In this document: positions 27,473 to 35,599 of the stretch, one piece after another
Position numbering within the stretch: the first letter of the stretch is position 1
Layout of the letters: each line of letters opens with the position of its first letter
Assembly (NCBI RefSeq): GCF_000717995.1
Contig: NZ_JODM01000030.1
Coordinates: 77,306 to 141,305 of the forward strand
Length of the DNA: 64,000 nt
Direction: 5' to 3'
DNA from: Streptomyces violaceorubidus
Lineage (GTDB): Bacteria > Actinomycetota > Actinomycetes > Streptomycetales > Streptomycetaceae
Notes under the pieces: model-generated
The model's input: only the letters and a program-made list of their open reading frames with translations
What the model was told of the DNA's origin: nothing
Database searches by the model: none
Translations under genes and position numbers: made by a program

Positions 27473-28648
27473 TCAGCCGCTGAAGGCGCCTCGGTCGGCG
27501 AAGGCCAGCTTGGCGAAGCGTTCGCCGATGAGGCGGTGGGTGGCGGCGTCCGGGTGGATGTTGTCCGGCAGGGGCAGGTCCACCGCGTCGGTCTGTCCGT
27601 AGAGTTCGCGGCCGTCGAGGTAGTACAGGTTCTCGTCGTCGGCGGCCCGTTGGGTGACGATCCGGGACAGCTCGTCCCGGATGACGTTCAGGGTCAGTTT
27701 CCCGCTCGCGCGTTCCGCCGGGTCCCCCGTGGCGACGAACCGCACGCTTCCCTCGGCGATGCCGGAGAAGTCCGGGGCGAGGGGGCCGGGGGTGTCCTCC
27801 TGGACGGGGCACAGGATGGGCGAGACGACGAGCAGCGGGACGGTGGGGTGGCCCTCCCGGATCGTGTCCAGGAAGCCGTGCACGGCCGGGCCGAAGGCGC
27901 GCAGGCGCATGACGTCGGCGTTGACCACGTTGATGCCGATCTTCACGCTGATCAGGTCGGCGGGGGTGTCACGCATCGCCCGTGCGGTGAACGGGTCGAG
28001 CAGGGCGCTGCCGCCCAGCCCCAGATTGACCAGTTCCACGCCGCCGAGGGAGGCGGCGAGGGCGGGCCAGGTGGTGGTGGGGCTCGCGGCGTCGGAGCCG
28101 TGGCTGATCGAGCTGCCATGGTGCAGCCAGATCCGGCGGCCGGAGTCCGGGGCGGGCTCGACGGGGCCGTTGGTGCGCAGGGCGACGAGTTCGGTGGTCT
28201 CGTTGTGCGGCAGCCAGATCTCGATGTCCTTGTCGCCCTCGGGCAGGTCCGCGAAGCGCAGGGTGCCGACCGGGCCGGGCTCGACGCCCGCCGTGCCGGT
28301 GGTCATGTCGATGGTCAGGGTGTTGCCGCCCGTGACACTGCCCCGGCCCGCCGGACGGCCGTCGACGAGCAGGTCGTACACGCCGTCCGGGCGCTGCGGG
28401 ACACCGGCGTGGACCCGCTTGGTGGGCAGGGTGTCCAGTTCGAGGGCGGTGGCGCGGGTGCGCAGGACCAGGCGTACGCCGGAGGGCTGGGACTCGGCCA
28501 TGGCGAGCTGTCCGTCGTTGCTCTGCGCGCGGGCCCCGGCGGGCAGCCGGTGGGGCAGCAGGCCGCGCTCGGTGCGCTCCAGGTCGAGGGCGCCCCGCAG
28601 GAGGTCCGCGGTGATGGGTGTGGTGATCCAGTCGTCCCTGGTGTGCAT
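27473..28648 (-). CDS. SGNH/GDSL-family hydrolase (esterase)
   Basis: 391 residues. The N-terminal 170 residues are a beta-sandwich-like module (GVRLVLRTRATALELDTL). The SGNH domain follows: block I HHGSSISHGSDA with the catalytic Ser, block II NLGLGGSALLDPF, block III-type IGINVVNADVM and the C-terminal DNIHPDAATHRLIG with Asp and His. No signal peptide, so it is a cytoplasmic esterase, perhaps a carbohydrate deacetylase. Divergent from the GlxA-like regulator; its promoter contains a strong palindrome. Confidence 0.88.
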   Translation of the reverse strand: MHTRDDWITTPITADLLRGALDLERTERGLLPHRLPAGARAQSNDGQLAMAESQPSGVRLVLRTRATALELDTLPTKRVHAGVPQRPDGVYDLLVDGRPAGRGSVTGGNTLTIDMTTGTAGVEPGPVGTLRFADLPEGDKDIEIWLPHNETTELVALRTNGPVEPAPDSGRRIWLHHGSSISHGSDAASPTTTWPALAASLGGVELVNLGLGGSALLDPFTARAMRDTPADLISVKIGINVVNADVMRLRAFGPAVHGFLDTIREGHPTVPLLVVSPILCPVQEDTPGPLAPDFSGIAEGSVRFVATGDPAERASGKLTLNVIRDELSRIVTQRAADDENLYYLDGRELYGQTDAVDLPLPDNIHPDAATHRLIGERFAKLAFADRGAFSG

Positions 28649-28709
28649 GTCGCCTCCGGCGGTGGTGCGGCTGCCTGTGCGGCTCTTTCCTGAGTCGATT
28701 ATGTATCGT

Positions 28710-28724
28710 CCTAATTGTATTAGG
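28710..28724 (-). promoter_or_regulatory. CCTAAT-N3-ATTAGG operator in the SGNH gene promoter
   Basis: Perfect 6-3-6 inverted repeat, AT-rich against the local GC. It lies within the spacer of a plausible minus-strand promoter (TTGCCT, 18 nt, CATAAT), so binding would block transcription. The regulator is unknown. Confidence 0.55.
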
Positions 28725-28842
28725 CAAATGGCTTGGCGTGACAGGGAGCCCGGTTCGCGCTGCCTGTGGCACGAGTGACGGCTTTCAACGGGAAACCGCC
28801 ACTGCCGCCGATCACCGTCCCGCGAGGAGGTACGTTCCGGCC

Positions 28843-29781
28843 ATGCACACCGTCGCCGTTCTCGCGCTGGACCGGGTGATCCCGTTCGACCTGTCCACCC
28901 CGATCGAGGTCTTCACCCGGACCCGGCTCCCCGACGGCCGTCCCGGATACCAGATCCGGGTGTGCGCCGAGCACCCCGCGATCGACGCCGGCGCCTTCAC
29001 GCTGCGCGCACCCTGGGGGCTGGACGGATTGCGCGGGGCGGACACCATCATCGTGCCCGGGACGGCCACCGCCGCCGACCCGCTCTCCCCCGCCGTCCGC
29101 GACGCGCTGCGGGCGGCCGCCGTGAACGGCACCCGGATCGCCTCCATCTGCTCCGGCACCTTCCCGCTGGCCGCCACCGGACTGCTGGAGGGGCTGCGGG
29201 CCACCACCCACTGGGTTGCCGCGAAAGCCCTCGCCGACGCCCATCCGGACCTCGACGTCGACCCGGACGTCCTGTACGTCGACAACGGCCAGATCCTCAC
29301 CTCGGCCGGTGCCGCCGCGGGCCTGGACCTGTGCCTGCACATGATCCGGCGGGACTACGGCTCGGCGGTCGCCGCACACGCCGCCCGGCTGTCGGTGATG
29401 CCGCTCGAACGCGAAGGCGGCCAGGCCCAGTTCATCGTCCACGACTACCCGCCCGTGCCCCGCGGTTCCGCCCTCGAACCCCTGCTCACCTGGCTGCGGG
29501 AGAACCTGGCCCGGGACCTCTCCCTCGCCGACATCGCCGCCCATGCCGGGATGAGCACCCGGACTCTCATCCGCCGCTTCCGGGAGCAGACCGGCAGCAC
29601 CCCGCTGCAGTGGCTGCACCGCGCCCGGGTCCGCCAGGCGCAGCACCTGCTGGAGACGACCGAGCACTCGGTGGAACGCATCGCCGCCCAGGTCGGCTTC
29701 GGCTCGCCGACGGCCTTCCGCGACCGCTTCAAGCGCACCACCGGAGTCAGCCCGCACGCCTACCGGCGCACCTTCGGCTGA
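28843..29781 (+). CDS. GlxA-family AraC-type transcriptional regulator
   Basis: 312 residues: an N-terminal DJ-1/PfpI-like domain (residues 1-170, with ICSGTFPLAATGLL nucleophile-elbow region and LYVDNGQILTSAGAAAGLDL) and a C-terminal AraC double helix-turn-helix (LSLADIAAHAGMSTRTLIRR and VERIAAQVGFGSPTAFRDRF). GlxA-type regulators often activate or repress divergent catabolic genes; here the neighbour is the SGNH hydrolase. GAGGAGG precedes ATG. Confidence 0.93.
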   Translation: MHTVAVLALDRVIPFDLSTPIEVFTRTRLPDGRPGYQIRVCAEHPAIDAGAFTLRAPWGLDGLRGADTIIVPGTATAADPLSPAVRDALRAAAVNGTRIASICSGTFPLAATGLLEGLRATTHWVAAKALADAHPDLDVDPDVLYVDNGQILTSAGAAAGLDLCLHMIRRDYGSAVAAHAARLSVMPLEREGGQAQFIVHDYPPVPRGSALEPLLTWLRENLARDLSLADIAAHAGMSTRTLIRRFREQTGSTPLQWLHRARVRQAQHLLETTEHSVERIAAQVGFGSPTAFRDRFKRTTGVSPHAYRRTFG

Positions 29782-29892
29782 CCGCCCGCGGCCGGCAGCG
29801 CGGCCCGGGTCGGCCCCGTTCGGGTCGCGGGGCCGCCCGGGTGACCGTAGACAGAAGGCATGGGCGCGGGCAGCGAGGGGACCGGTGACGAC

Positions 29893-30438
29893 ATGTCGCA
29901 GCCTCACCTGCTCACGTTCGGGCACGGCACCGCGGGCCGCGCGGAGCTGGCCGCACTGCTGCGTGGCGCCGGTGTCACCTCCGTGGTCGACGTCAGGACC
30001 GCCCCCGGCAGCCGCCGCGACCCCGACCTGCTGCGGGACCGGCTGGCCCGGTGGATGCCCGAGGAGGGCCTCGACTACCGGTGGGAACGTCGTCTGGGCG
30101 GCTTCCGCAAGCCCGCACCCGGCTCGCCCGACGTCGTCTGGCGCAACGCCTCCTTCCGGGCGTACGCGGGCCACACCCGCTCGCCGGAGTTCGTCGAGGC
30201 GATGGACGAGTTGCTGGCGCGGGCGGCCCACGAACGCACCGCGGTCATGTGCGGCGAGGCGGTGTGGTGGCGGTGCCACCGGCGCCTCATCGCCGACTTC
30301 GCCGTGCTGGCCCGTGACACCCCCGCGGACCACCTCATGCACGACGGCCGGCTGACCGCCCACTCCCCCACCCCGGGCGTCCGGCTGCGGTCGGACGGCC
30401 TGCTCGTCTACGACGACGTGGAGGCGGCGGCGAGGTAG
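29893..30438 (+). CDS. DUF488-family protein
   Basis: 181 residues typical of DUF488: LLTFGHGTAGRAELAALL, VVDVRTAPGSRRDP, WERRLGGFRK and AVMCGEAVWWRCHRRLIAD, with the conserved Cys-Gly-Glu and Cys-His-Arg motifs. Function is unknown; the conserved Cys/His set suggests a nuclease- or metal-type site. The start MSQPHLL is preferred to upstream GTG and ATG candidates because it matches the family N-terminus. Confidence 0.88.
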   Translation: MSQPHLLTFGHGTAGRAELAALLRGAGVTSVVDVRTAPGSRRDPDLLRDRLARWMPEEGLDYRWERRLGGFRKPAPGSPDVVWRNASFRAYAGHTRSPEFVEAMDELLARAAHERTAVMCGEAVWWRCHRRLIADFAVLARDTPADHLMHDGRLTAHSPTPGVRLRSDGLLVYDDVEAAAR

Positions 30439-30476
30439 CCCACACCGGCGAGGGCGAAGGACGAAGGGCGGATTCC

Positions 30477-31460
30477 ATGCAGCGCAAGGGCGGGCGACGC
30501 CGGGACACGGACGGCCCGGAAGAGGACGGCCCGGAAATGGACGGCCCGGACGAGGAAGCGGTCGAGCAGGTCCTGGACGAGCTGTACGCCACACCCCCGT
30601 CCGCCTTCGTCTCCCGGCGTGAGGAACACGCCGCCGCCGCGAGAACGGCCGGTCGCAAGGAGGACGCCCGCCGCATCCACGCCGCCCGCCGGCCCACACT
30701 CGCCGCATGGGCGGCGAATCTGCTGACGCGCTCCCGGCCGGAGGAGACCCGCCGTTTCCTGGAGCTGGGGCAGGCACTGCGCGCGGCACACCGCACCCTG
30801 GACGCCGCCGGGCTGAAGGAACTCTCGGCGCAGCGCCGGCAGATCGTGGCCGCCCTCTCCCGGCAGGCCGCGCGGCTCGCCGAGGAGACCGGGCAACGGC
30901 TCTCCCCGGCGGCACAGCGGGAGGTCGAGGCGACCCTGCGCGCGGTCCTCGCGGACCCGGACGCCGCCGACCGGTGGGCCGGAGGACGTCTGGAGGTCTC
31001 CCTCACCCCGCCCTCGGCCTTTCCCTCGGGCACCGCTCCGGCGGAGCCCGCCCGGACCGCACCCGGGTCGAGGGAGCCTCGGCAGTCTCCCCGCACCGCC
31101 TCCCGCACACACGCGAAGGACGAACTCGCCGAGCGGCGCCGCAAACGGCGTGAAGAACGGGAGCGGGCCGAACAGGAGGCCGAGCGGGCCGAACGGCACC
31201 TGCGGGACGCACGCGCCGAGCAGGCCGGCGCGCAGGAGTCACTGCGCCGGGCCGAGGAGGAACTGGGGCGCGTCCGCGAGACGGTGACCGCCGCCGAGGA
31301 GCGGCTGCGCGCGGCGCGCGAGGACCTCGACGGGGCCGAACGGGAACGGCGGGAGGCCGAGAAGCGGGGCCGTACGGCCGCGGACGCCGTCGCGGAGGCC
31401 GAGCGGGCGGCACGGGCGAGCGCGCGCCGGGTGGACCGCTTGGCCGACCGGGGCAGGTAA
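30477..31460 (+). CDS. Coiled-coil protein of unknown function
   Basis: 327 residues, no recognised domain. An acidic N-terminus (TDGPEEDGPEMDGPDEEA) leads to a helical region EQVLDELYATPPSAFVSRRE that resembles a repeatedly seen actinobacterial start. A Pro/Ser/Thr linker is followed by a long charged coiled coil from about residue 215 to the end (ERERAEQEAERAERHLRDAR). No membrane segment. Probably a structural or DNA-associated stress protein. It follows the DUF488 gene by 38 bp in the same direction. Confidence 0.75.
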   Translation: MQRKGGRRRDTDGPEEDGPEMDGPDEEAVEQVLDELYATPPSAFVSRREEHAAAARTAGRKEDARRIHAARRPTLAAWAANLLTRSRPEETRRFLELGQALRAAHRTLDAAGLKELSAQRRQIVAALSRQAARLAEETGQRLSPAAQREVEATLRAVLADPDAADRWAGGRLEVSLTPPSAFPSGTAPAEPARTAPGSREPRQSPRTASRTHAKDELAERRRKRREERERAEQEAERAERHLRDARAEQAGAQESLRRAEEELGRVRETVTAAEERLRAAREDLDGAERERREAEKRGRTAADAVAEAERAARASARRVDRLADRGR

Positions 31461-31474
31461 GGGGCTCGTCCGAT

Positions 31475-31494
31475 TGAGTACTCATACTCATGAG
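31475..31494 (+). promoter_or_regulatory. Overlapping palindromes before the lipoprotein gene
   Basis: TGAGTACTCA followed after two bases by CTCATGAG, AT-rich for this genome. The site ends 56 bp upstream of the lipoprotein GTG, a position fitting an operator. Confidence 0.35.
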
Positions 31495-31550
31495 GTGCTT
31501 CCCCCCGCCGGGGGACGCTTGCCGCACCAGTCGCCCTCCAGGGAGTCAAC

Positions 31551-31889
31551 GTGCGAACCACCCATCTGCTGCACCGACCGCCGACCGCGCCCTCCGTCCG
31601 CGCCGGGCGGTCCGTCCGCGGTCTCGTCCTGGCCTGTGTGGCCGCCGCGGCGGTCCTGACCGGTTGTTCCATGGAGGAGGCCACCTGCGGCGGCGGCGAG
31701 TACCCGGTGCTGAGCATCGGTGGCACCGGCAGCGCATGTGTGCCCAAGGGCGAGGAGCCGCCCGCGGGTTACACCCGCTACCCCGAGGGCAAGGTCCCGG
31801 AACACGTCGGCGACAAGTGGGACACCTACTGGCAGACACATACCGTCGACGAGCACGGGAAGGTCGTGGAGGTGCCCCAGGGCGGGTGA
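31551..31889 (+). CDS. Small secreted lipoprotein, unknown function
   Basis: 112-residue precursor from GTG with AGGGAG upstream. The signal peptide (VRGLVLACVAAAAV) ends in the lipobox LTGC, so Cys near residue 39 would be lipidated. The mature part is short and has two further Cys (ATCGGG, SACVPK), probably disulfide-bonded, plus a TRYPEGKVPEHVGDKWDTYW segment. No family recognised; similar proteins seem to be conserved in streptomycetes. Confidence 0.8.
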   Translation: MRTTHLLHRPPTAPSVRAGRSVRGLVLACVAAAAVLTGCSMEEATCGGGEYPVLSIGGTGSACVPKGEEPPAGYTRYPEGKVPEHVGDKWDTYWQTHTVDEHGKVVEVPQGG

Positions 31890-31936
31890 CCCCCGCCCTC
31901 CGCGACCCGAACACACGCACGGGGTTGCGGCGGCAC

Positions 31937-31964
31937 ATACCACGACGGCGGTCATACGTGGTAT
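31937..31964 (+). promoter_or_regulatory. Inverted repeat ATACCACG-N12-CGTGGTAT
   Basis: Perfect 8-bp arms, 78-106 bp upstream of the histone-like gene, with the right arm overlapping GGTATACC. Likely an operator or promoter element; the protein that binds is unknown. Confidence 0.5.
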
Positions 31965-32042
31965 ACCGACTCGGCAGCGAACAAAGCGACAACTGAGGCT
32001 GCGCGTCAGGCTTCACGGCCGCGAACCAAGGAGAGTCACACC

Positions 32043-32948
32043 ATGTCCGAGAGCACGATGCAGTCCGCCACCGAACTGGCGTCGCAGTACAGCGTCCAGG
32101 TCACCGACGACCTGGAGCGCAACGTCAAGGAGCAGGAACGTGTCAGCACGGAGATCACGGCTCTCCAGCAGCAACTGGCCGCGCTGCAGCACGACCACGC
32201 CCTGCTGGTGAACATGCAGCAGGCTCTCGGCATCACCTCGCCGCCGCAGTCCGCCCCCGCGCCGGAGCCCGCCGCCTCGGCCGGGGCGGCGACGGTGCCG
32301 GCTCCGCGTGGCGGTGCCGTGCCGCGGTCGTCCGGGGGCAGGGCGATTCGCGGCAAGAAGGCCCCCGCCGCGGCCAAGCGCGCGACGGCCCCGAAGCCGG
32401 GTGCCAAGCCGGCGCCGAAGCCGACGGCGAAGAAGGCCACCAGGTCGACCGCCGCGACGACCACCGAGAAGACCGACAAGGCGCCCGCGAAGACCACGAC
32501 CAAGACACCCGCGAAGACGGCCGACAAGGCGCCTGCGAAGACGGCCGCCAAGACGGCCGCCAAGACACCCGACAAGGCACCCGCGAAGACCGCGACCAAG
32601 GCATCCGCCAAGCCGTCCGCCAAGTCCGCCGCCAAGACCGCCGGGAAGCCCGCGGCGGCGCGGGACGCGGGCCGGCCCACCCTGGTGGAGATGGTGCGCG
32701 AGCACCTCGCCGGGCAGCGGGAACCGCGGTCCGCCGCCGAGGTCACCACGGCGCTGAGCGAGGCCCACTCCGGACGCACCGTCAAGACCACGGTCGTGCG
32801 CACCACGCTCGAGGGCCTCGTCGCCAAGAACCAGGCCCAGCGCACCAAGCAGGGCACCTCGGTCTACTACACCGCCACCGGGGCCACCCCGTCCGAGCAG
32901 CAGCAGGACCCCTCAGCCGAGGCTCCCGCCGGGCAGAGCGGCAGCTGA
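32043..32948 (+). CDS. Histone H1-like Lys/Ala-rich protein with C-terminal winged-helix-like domain
   Basis: 301 residues. The N-terminal 65 form a coiled coil (DLERNVKEQERVSTEITALQ). The centre, about 75-215, is low-complexity with repeated KTAAKTPDKAPAKT-type units, like eukaryotic H1 tails. The C-terminal 70 (RPTLVEMVREHLAGQREP, KTTVVRTTLEGLVAKNQAQR) look like a winged-helix domain. The combination suggests a nucleoid or chromatin regulator; three separable modules are visible but no named family. RBS AGGAGAG. A perfect inverted repeat lies upstream. Confidence 0.78.
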   Translation: MSESTMQSATELASQYSVQVTDDLERNVKEQERVSTEITALQQQLAALQHDHALLVNMQQALGITSPPQSAPAPEPAASAGAATVPAPRGGAVPRSSGGRAIRGKKAPAAAKRATAPKPGAKPAPKPTAKKATRSTAATTTEKTDKAPAKTTTKTPAKTADKAPAKTAAKTAAKTPDKAPAKTATKASAKPSAKSAAKTAGKPAAARDAGRPTLVEMVREHLAGQREPRSAAEVTTALSEAHSGRTVKTTVVRTTLEGLVAKNQAQRTKQGTSVYYTATGATPSEQQQDPSAEAPAGQSGS

Positions 32949-33018
32949 ACAACCCCGGCACCCCGGACGCGACACGACGCGGCGCGCGGCCGGGGCGGAT
33001 CGGGGTGAGGATCAGGGG

Positions 33019-33882
33019 ATGGGTGTTGTCCTGCCGGTGCTCTTCGCACTCGTCGCCGCCTTCAGCAACGCGCTGGCCACCGTGCTCCAGCGGCGGGCCG
33101 CGCTGACCGTGCCGCAGTCCCAGGGGTTCCGCCCCGGACTCGTCCTCGACCTGTTGCGGCGCCCCGTGTGGCTCGGCGGCATGCTGGCCGTCGTGGTGGC
33201 CGGTGTGGGTCAGGCGGTCGCCCTGGCGACGGGCCCGCTGTCACTCGTACAGCCCCTGTTCGTGCTGGAGCTTCCGCTGGCCCTGCTGCTGGCCTCGCTG
33301 CTGACCGGCAACCGGCTGCCGGAGGTCATGTGGCTCGCCGTGGGCGGGGTGGTCGTGGGGCTCGGAGTCGCGTTGGCCTCGGCCGCTCCGGGCGGCGGCG
33401 AGACCGACGTGCCCCTGGACCGCTGGGTGCCGACGCTGGCGGCCTGTGCGGGGGCGGCCGTCCTGCTGGCCGCCGCCGGCCTGAAGCGGCCCGTGGGCAA
33501 GGCCCGCGCCGGCTGCCTCGGTGCGGCCACGGCGGTGTGCTACGCGCTGACGGCCGGACTGATGAAGGACTCCATGCGCGTCCTGGGCGACGACGGCATG
33601 GTCGGCTTCTGCACCGCCTGGCAGACCTACGGCTTCGCGGCGGCGGGGGTGTGCGCCGTGCTCCTGCTGGAGCACGCCATGCAGGGCGGTCCGCTGGTCG
33701 CCTCCCAGCCCGCCCTCACGCTGGGCGACGCGACGGTGAGCCTCCTGCTCGGCGTGGTCCTGTACCGGGAGGACGTACGGGGCGACTGGTGGGTCGTGCC
33801 GCAGCTCCTCGGGGTGGCGCTGATCGTCGTAGGGGTGCTGAACCTGGCCCGGCGCGGCGCTGATCTGCGCACCGCGCGGTGA
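33019..33882 (+). CDS. DMT-superfamily (EamA-like) membrane transporter
   Basis: 287 residues with nine or ten hydrophobic helices starting MGVVLPVLFALVAAFSNALA. LQRRAA after helix 1 and SLVQPLFVLELPLALLLASL match the actinobacterial DMT family (PF-type EamA relatives). Substrate unknown; such proteins export metabolites or act as Mg-like transporters (NIPA relatives). Probably monocistronic. Confidence 0.85.
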   Translation: MGVVLPVLFALVAAFSNALATVLQRRAALTVPQSQGFRPGLVLDLLRRPVWLGGMLAVVVAGVGQAVALATGPLSLVQPLFVLELPLALLLASLLTGNRLPEVMWLAVGGVVVGLGVALASAAPGGGETDVPLDRWVPTLAACAGAAVLLAAAGLKRPVGKARAGCLGAATAVCYALTAGLMKDSMRVLGDDGMVGFCTAWQTYGFAAAGVCAVLLLEHAMQGGPLVASQPALTLGDATVSLLLGVVLYREDVRGDWWVVPQLLGVALIVVGVLNLARRGADLRTAR

Positions 33883-34007
33883 CCCTCCCGCGGGCCGGGT
33901 GGCGCAGCGCGCCGCCCTCCCCCGCGAACTCGCAGGTCAGCCGTTTCCGCAGGTCAATGCGGGTGGCGTAACCTCGGCGAAACATCGTGCGGGTTACCGT
34001 GGGCGGC

Positions 34008-34754
34008 ATGGACCACCACGGGGGACGGCCGCGCGAGGAGCGGGCGCGGCAGCTGGCCGACATCCTGCGGCAGCAGATCACGGACGGTGCCTTCGCGGGC
34101 GGCAGGCTGCCCGACGAGCGGGACCTGGGCCGCCGGTTCGGATCCTCGCGCAACGCCGTGCGGGACGCCCTGGCCCTGCTGCGCGACGAGGGTCTGATCA
34201 CCCGTCGGCGCGGGGTCGGGACGACGGTGCTGCTGCCGAAGTACGGACACGCTCTCGACCGGCTGACCGGGCTGGCCGAGGAGCTGACCGGGCGCGGCAC
34301 CGTGACCAACGAGGTGCGGGTGGCCGCTCGGGTGCCGGTGCTGCCCGCCGCGATCGCCGGCCGCCTGGAGGTGCCGGCCGGGGAGGGCGGTGTGTACGTG
34401 GAGCGGCTGCGGTGGCTGGACGGGCTGCCGTTGTCGCTGGACACCAGCTACCTGACCGCCGGCATCGGCCGTGCCGTGCTCGCGGGCGACCTGCGGGAGC
34501 GGGACGTGTTCGGCCTGATCGAGGAAGCGGCGGGCGTCCGGCTCGGGCGGGCCGAGGTGGCCGTGCACGCGGTCAACGCGGACCCCGGTACGGCACGGTT
34601 GCTGGGGATCGAGCCGGGGGCGGCGGTGTTCGCCCTGGAGCGGCTGACCCGGTTGGCGGACGGTCGGCCGGTGGACACGGAGTCGATCCGGATCCGCGCG
34701 GACCGGATGACCCTGCGCGCCACGCTCCGTCGTGGTGGGCCGCGGGACATGTGA
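34008..34754 (+). CDS. GntR/HutC-family regulator (UTRA domain)
   Basis: 248 residues. The winged-helix N-terminus has ADILRQQITDGAFAGGRLPDERDLGRRFGSSRN (given as start of motif: LPDERDLGRRFGSSRNAV), and the UTRA effector domain runs from about 90 to 240 (VYVERLRWLDGLPLSLDTSY, DTESIRIRADRM). It is 13 bp ahead of the TSUP transporter gene in the same direction, so it probably controls that exporter. A GTG 21 bases upstream is an alternative start. An inverted GTAACC/GGTTAC pair lies just upstream. Confidence 0.88.
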   Translation: MDHHGGRPREERARQLADILRQQITDGAFAGGRLPDERDLGRRFGSSRNAVRDALALLRDEGLITRRRGVGTTVLLPKYGHALDRLTGLAEELTGRGTVTNEVRVAARVPVLPAAIAGRLEVPAGEGGVYVERLRWLDGLPLSLDTSYLTAGIGRAVLAGDLRERDVFGLIEEAAGVRLGRAEVAVHAVNADPGTARLLGIEPGAAVFALERLTRLADGRPVDTESIRIRADRMTLRATLRRGGPRDM

Positions 34755-34767
34755 GAGGAGGCCGGCG

Positions 34768-35532
34768 GTGGCCGGTGCGAGTGTGCCCGTGCTGGTGGCC
34801 CCGGGGCTGCTGGGTCTGTTCGGCGGGGTGGGCATCACCGCCGTCGGGCCGGGCGGAGTGCTGCCCACCATCGGTCTGTTCGCCCTCACCGGCCTGACGC
34901 CCGCGGAGGTGGCCGGGACGGCCCTCGTCACCCATGTGGCCACCGGGGTCCTCGCGACCGCCGCCTACCTGCGCTCCGGGCAGCTGCGCGAGTCGGGGAC
35001 CCGGCACACCGCGCTGGTCCTGGCGGTGACCGCGGTCGCCGGTGCCCCGCTCGGCGTCCTGGTCAACTCGTATGCGTCCGAGCGGATGTTCGGCCTGGTC
35101 CTCGGGGTGTTCACGGCGGGTGTGGCGGGCCTGGTGTGGTTCCGCGAGGCTCGCCGTCCGGCCGCCGAGCGGGCACACCCGTCGACGGCGGTGGTGGCGG
35201 GGTTGGGCGGCGCGGTGGCCGTGGCGGCCGGGGTCGTGGGCATCGGCGGACCGATGCTGACCGTCCCCGTGCTGGTGGCCATGGGCGTGCCCCTGCTGGA
35301 GGCCCTCGCCGCCGCGCAGGCCCAGTCCGTCGTCATCGCCGGGGTGGGAACGGTGGGTTACCTGGCCCGGGGTGCCGTCGACTGGCCGCTGGCGGTGCTG
35401 GTCGGCGTGCCCGAGCTGGCCGGGGTGCTGCTGGGCTGGCGGATCGCCCACGCGCTGCCCACGCGCCGGCTGAAGTACGCCCTGATCGCGACGCTGTTCG
35501 CGCTCGCCCCGTACCTCGCCCTGCACGGCTGA
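34768..35532 (+). CDS. TSUP (TauE/SafE) family membrane transporter
   Basis: 254 residues, eight predicted helices in two homologous halves: GLFGGVGITAVGPGGVLPTI and VGIGGPMLTVPVLVAMGVPL carry the repeated G-x-G-G loop of the family. It moves sulfite, sulfonates or related organic anions. The GTG start has AGGAGG 8 bases upstream, immediately after the gntR stop, so the two form an operon. Confidence 0.92.
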   Translation: MAGASVPVLVAPGLLGLFGGVGITAVGPGGVLPTIGLFALTGLTPAEVAGTALVTHVATGVLATAAYLRSGQLRESGTRHTALVLAVTAVAGAPLGVLVNSYASERMFGLVLGVFTAGVAGLVWFREARRPAAERAHPSTAVVAGLGGAVAVAAGVVGIGGPMLTVPVLVAMGVPLLEALAAAQAQSVVIAGVGTVGYLARGAVDWPLAVLVGVPELAGVLLGWRIAHALPTRRLKYALIATLFALAPYLALHG

Positions 35533-35599
35533 CCAAGATGCCCCAAGCGCCTACCTGGTGCACATTGGTCCCAATCGACCGGCCACCCGGAGGGACGGC

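Noticed and set aside
32343..32650. CRISPR-like or tandem DNA repeat
   Set aside because: The repeated units are codons for Lys/Ala/Thr-rich protein sequence with variable spacing, not a CRISPR array.
35564..35575. ATTGG-TC-CCAAT upstream of arcD as a hypoxia box
   Set aside because: Short and lacks the conserved G/C core of DevR-type sites; too weak for a feature.
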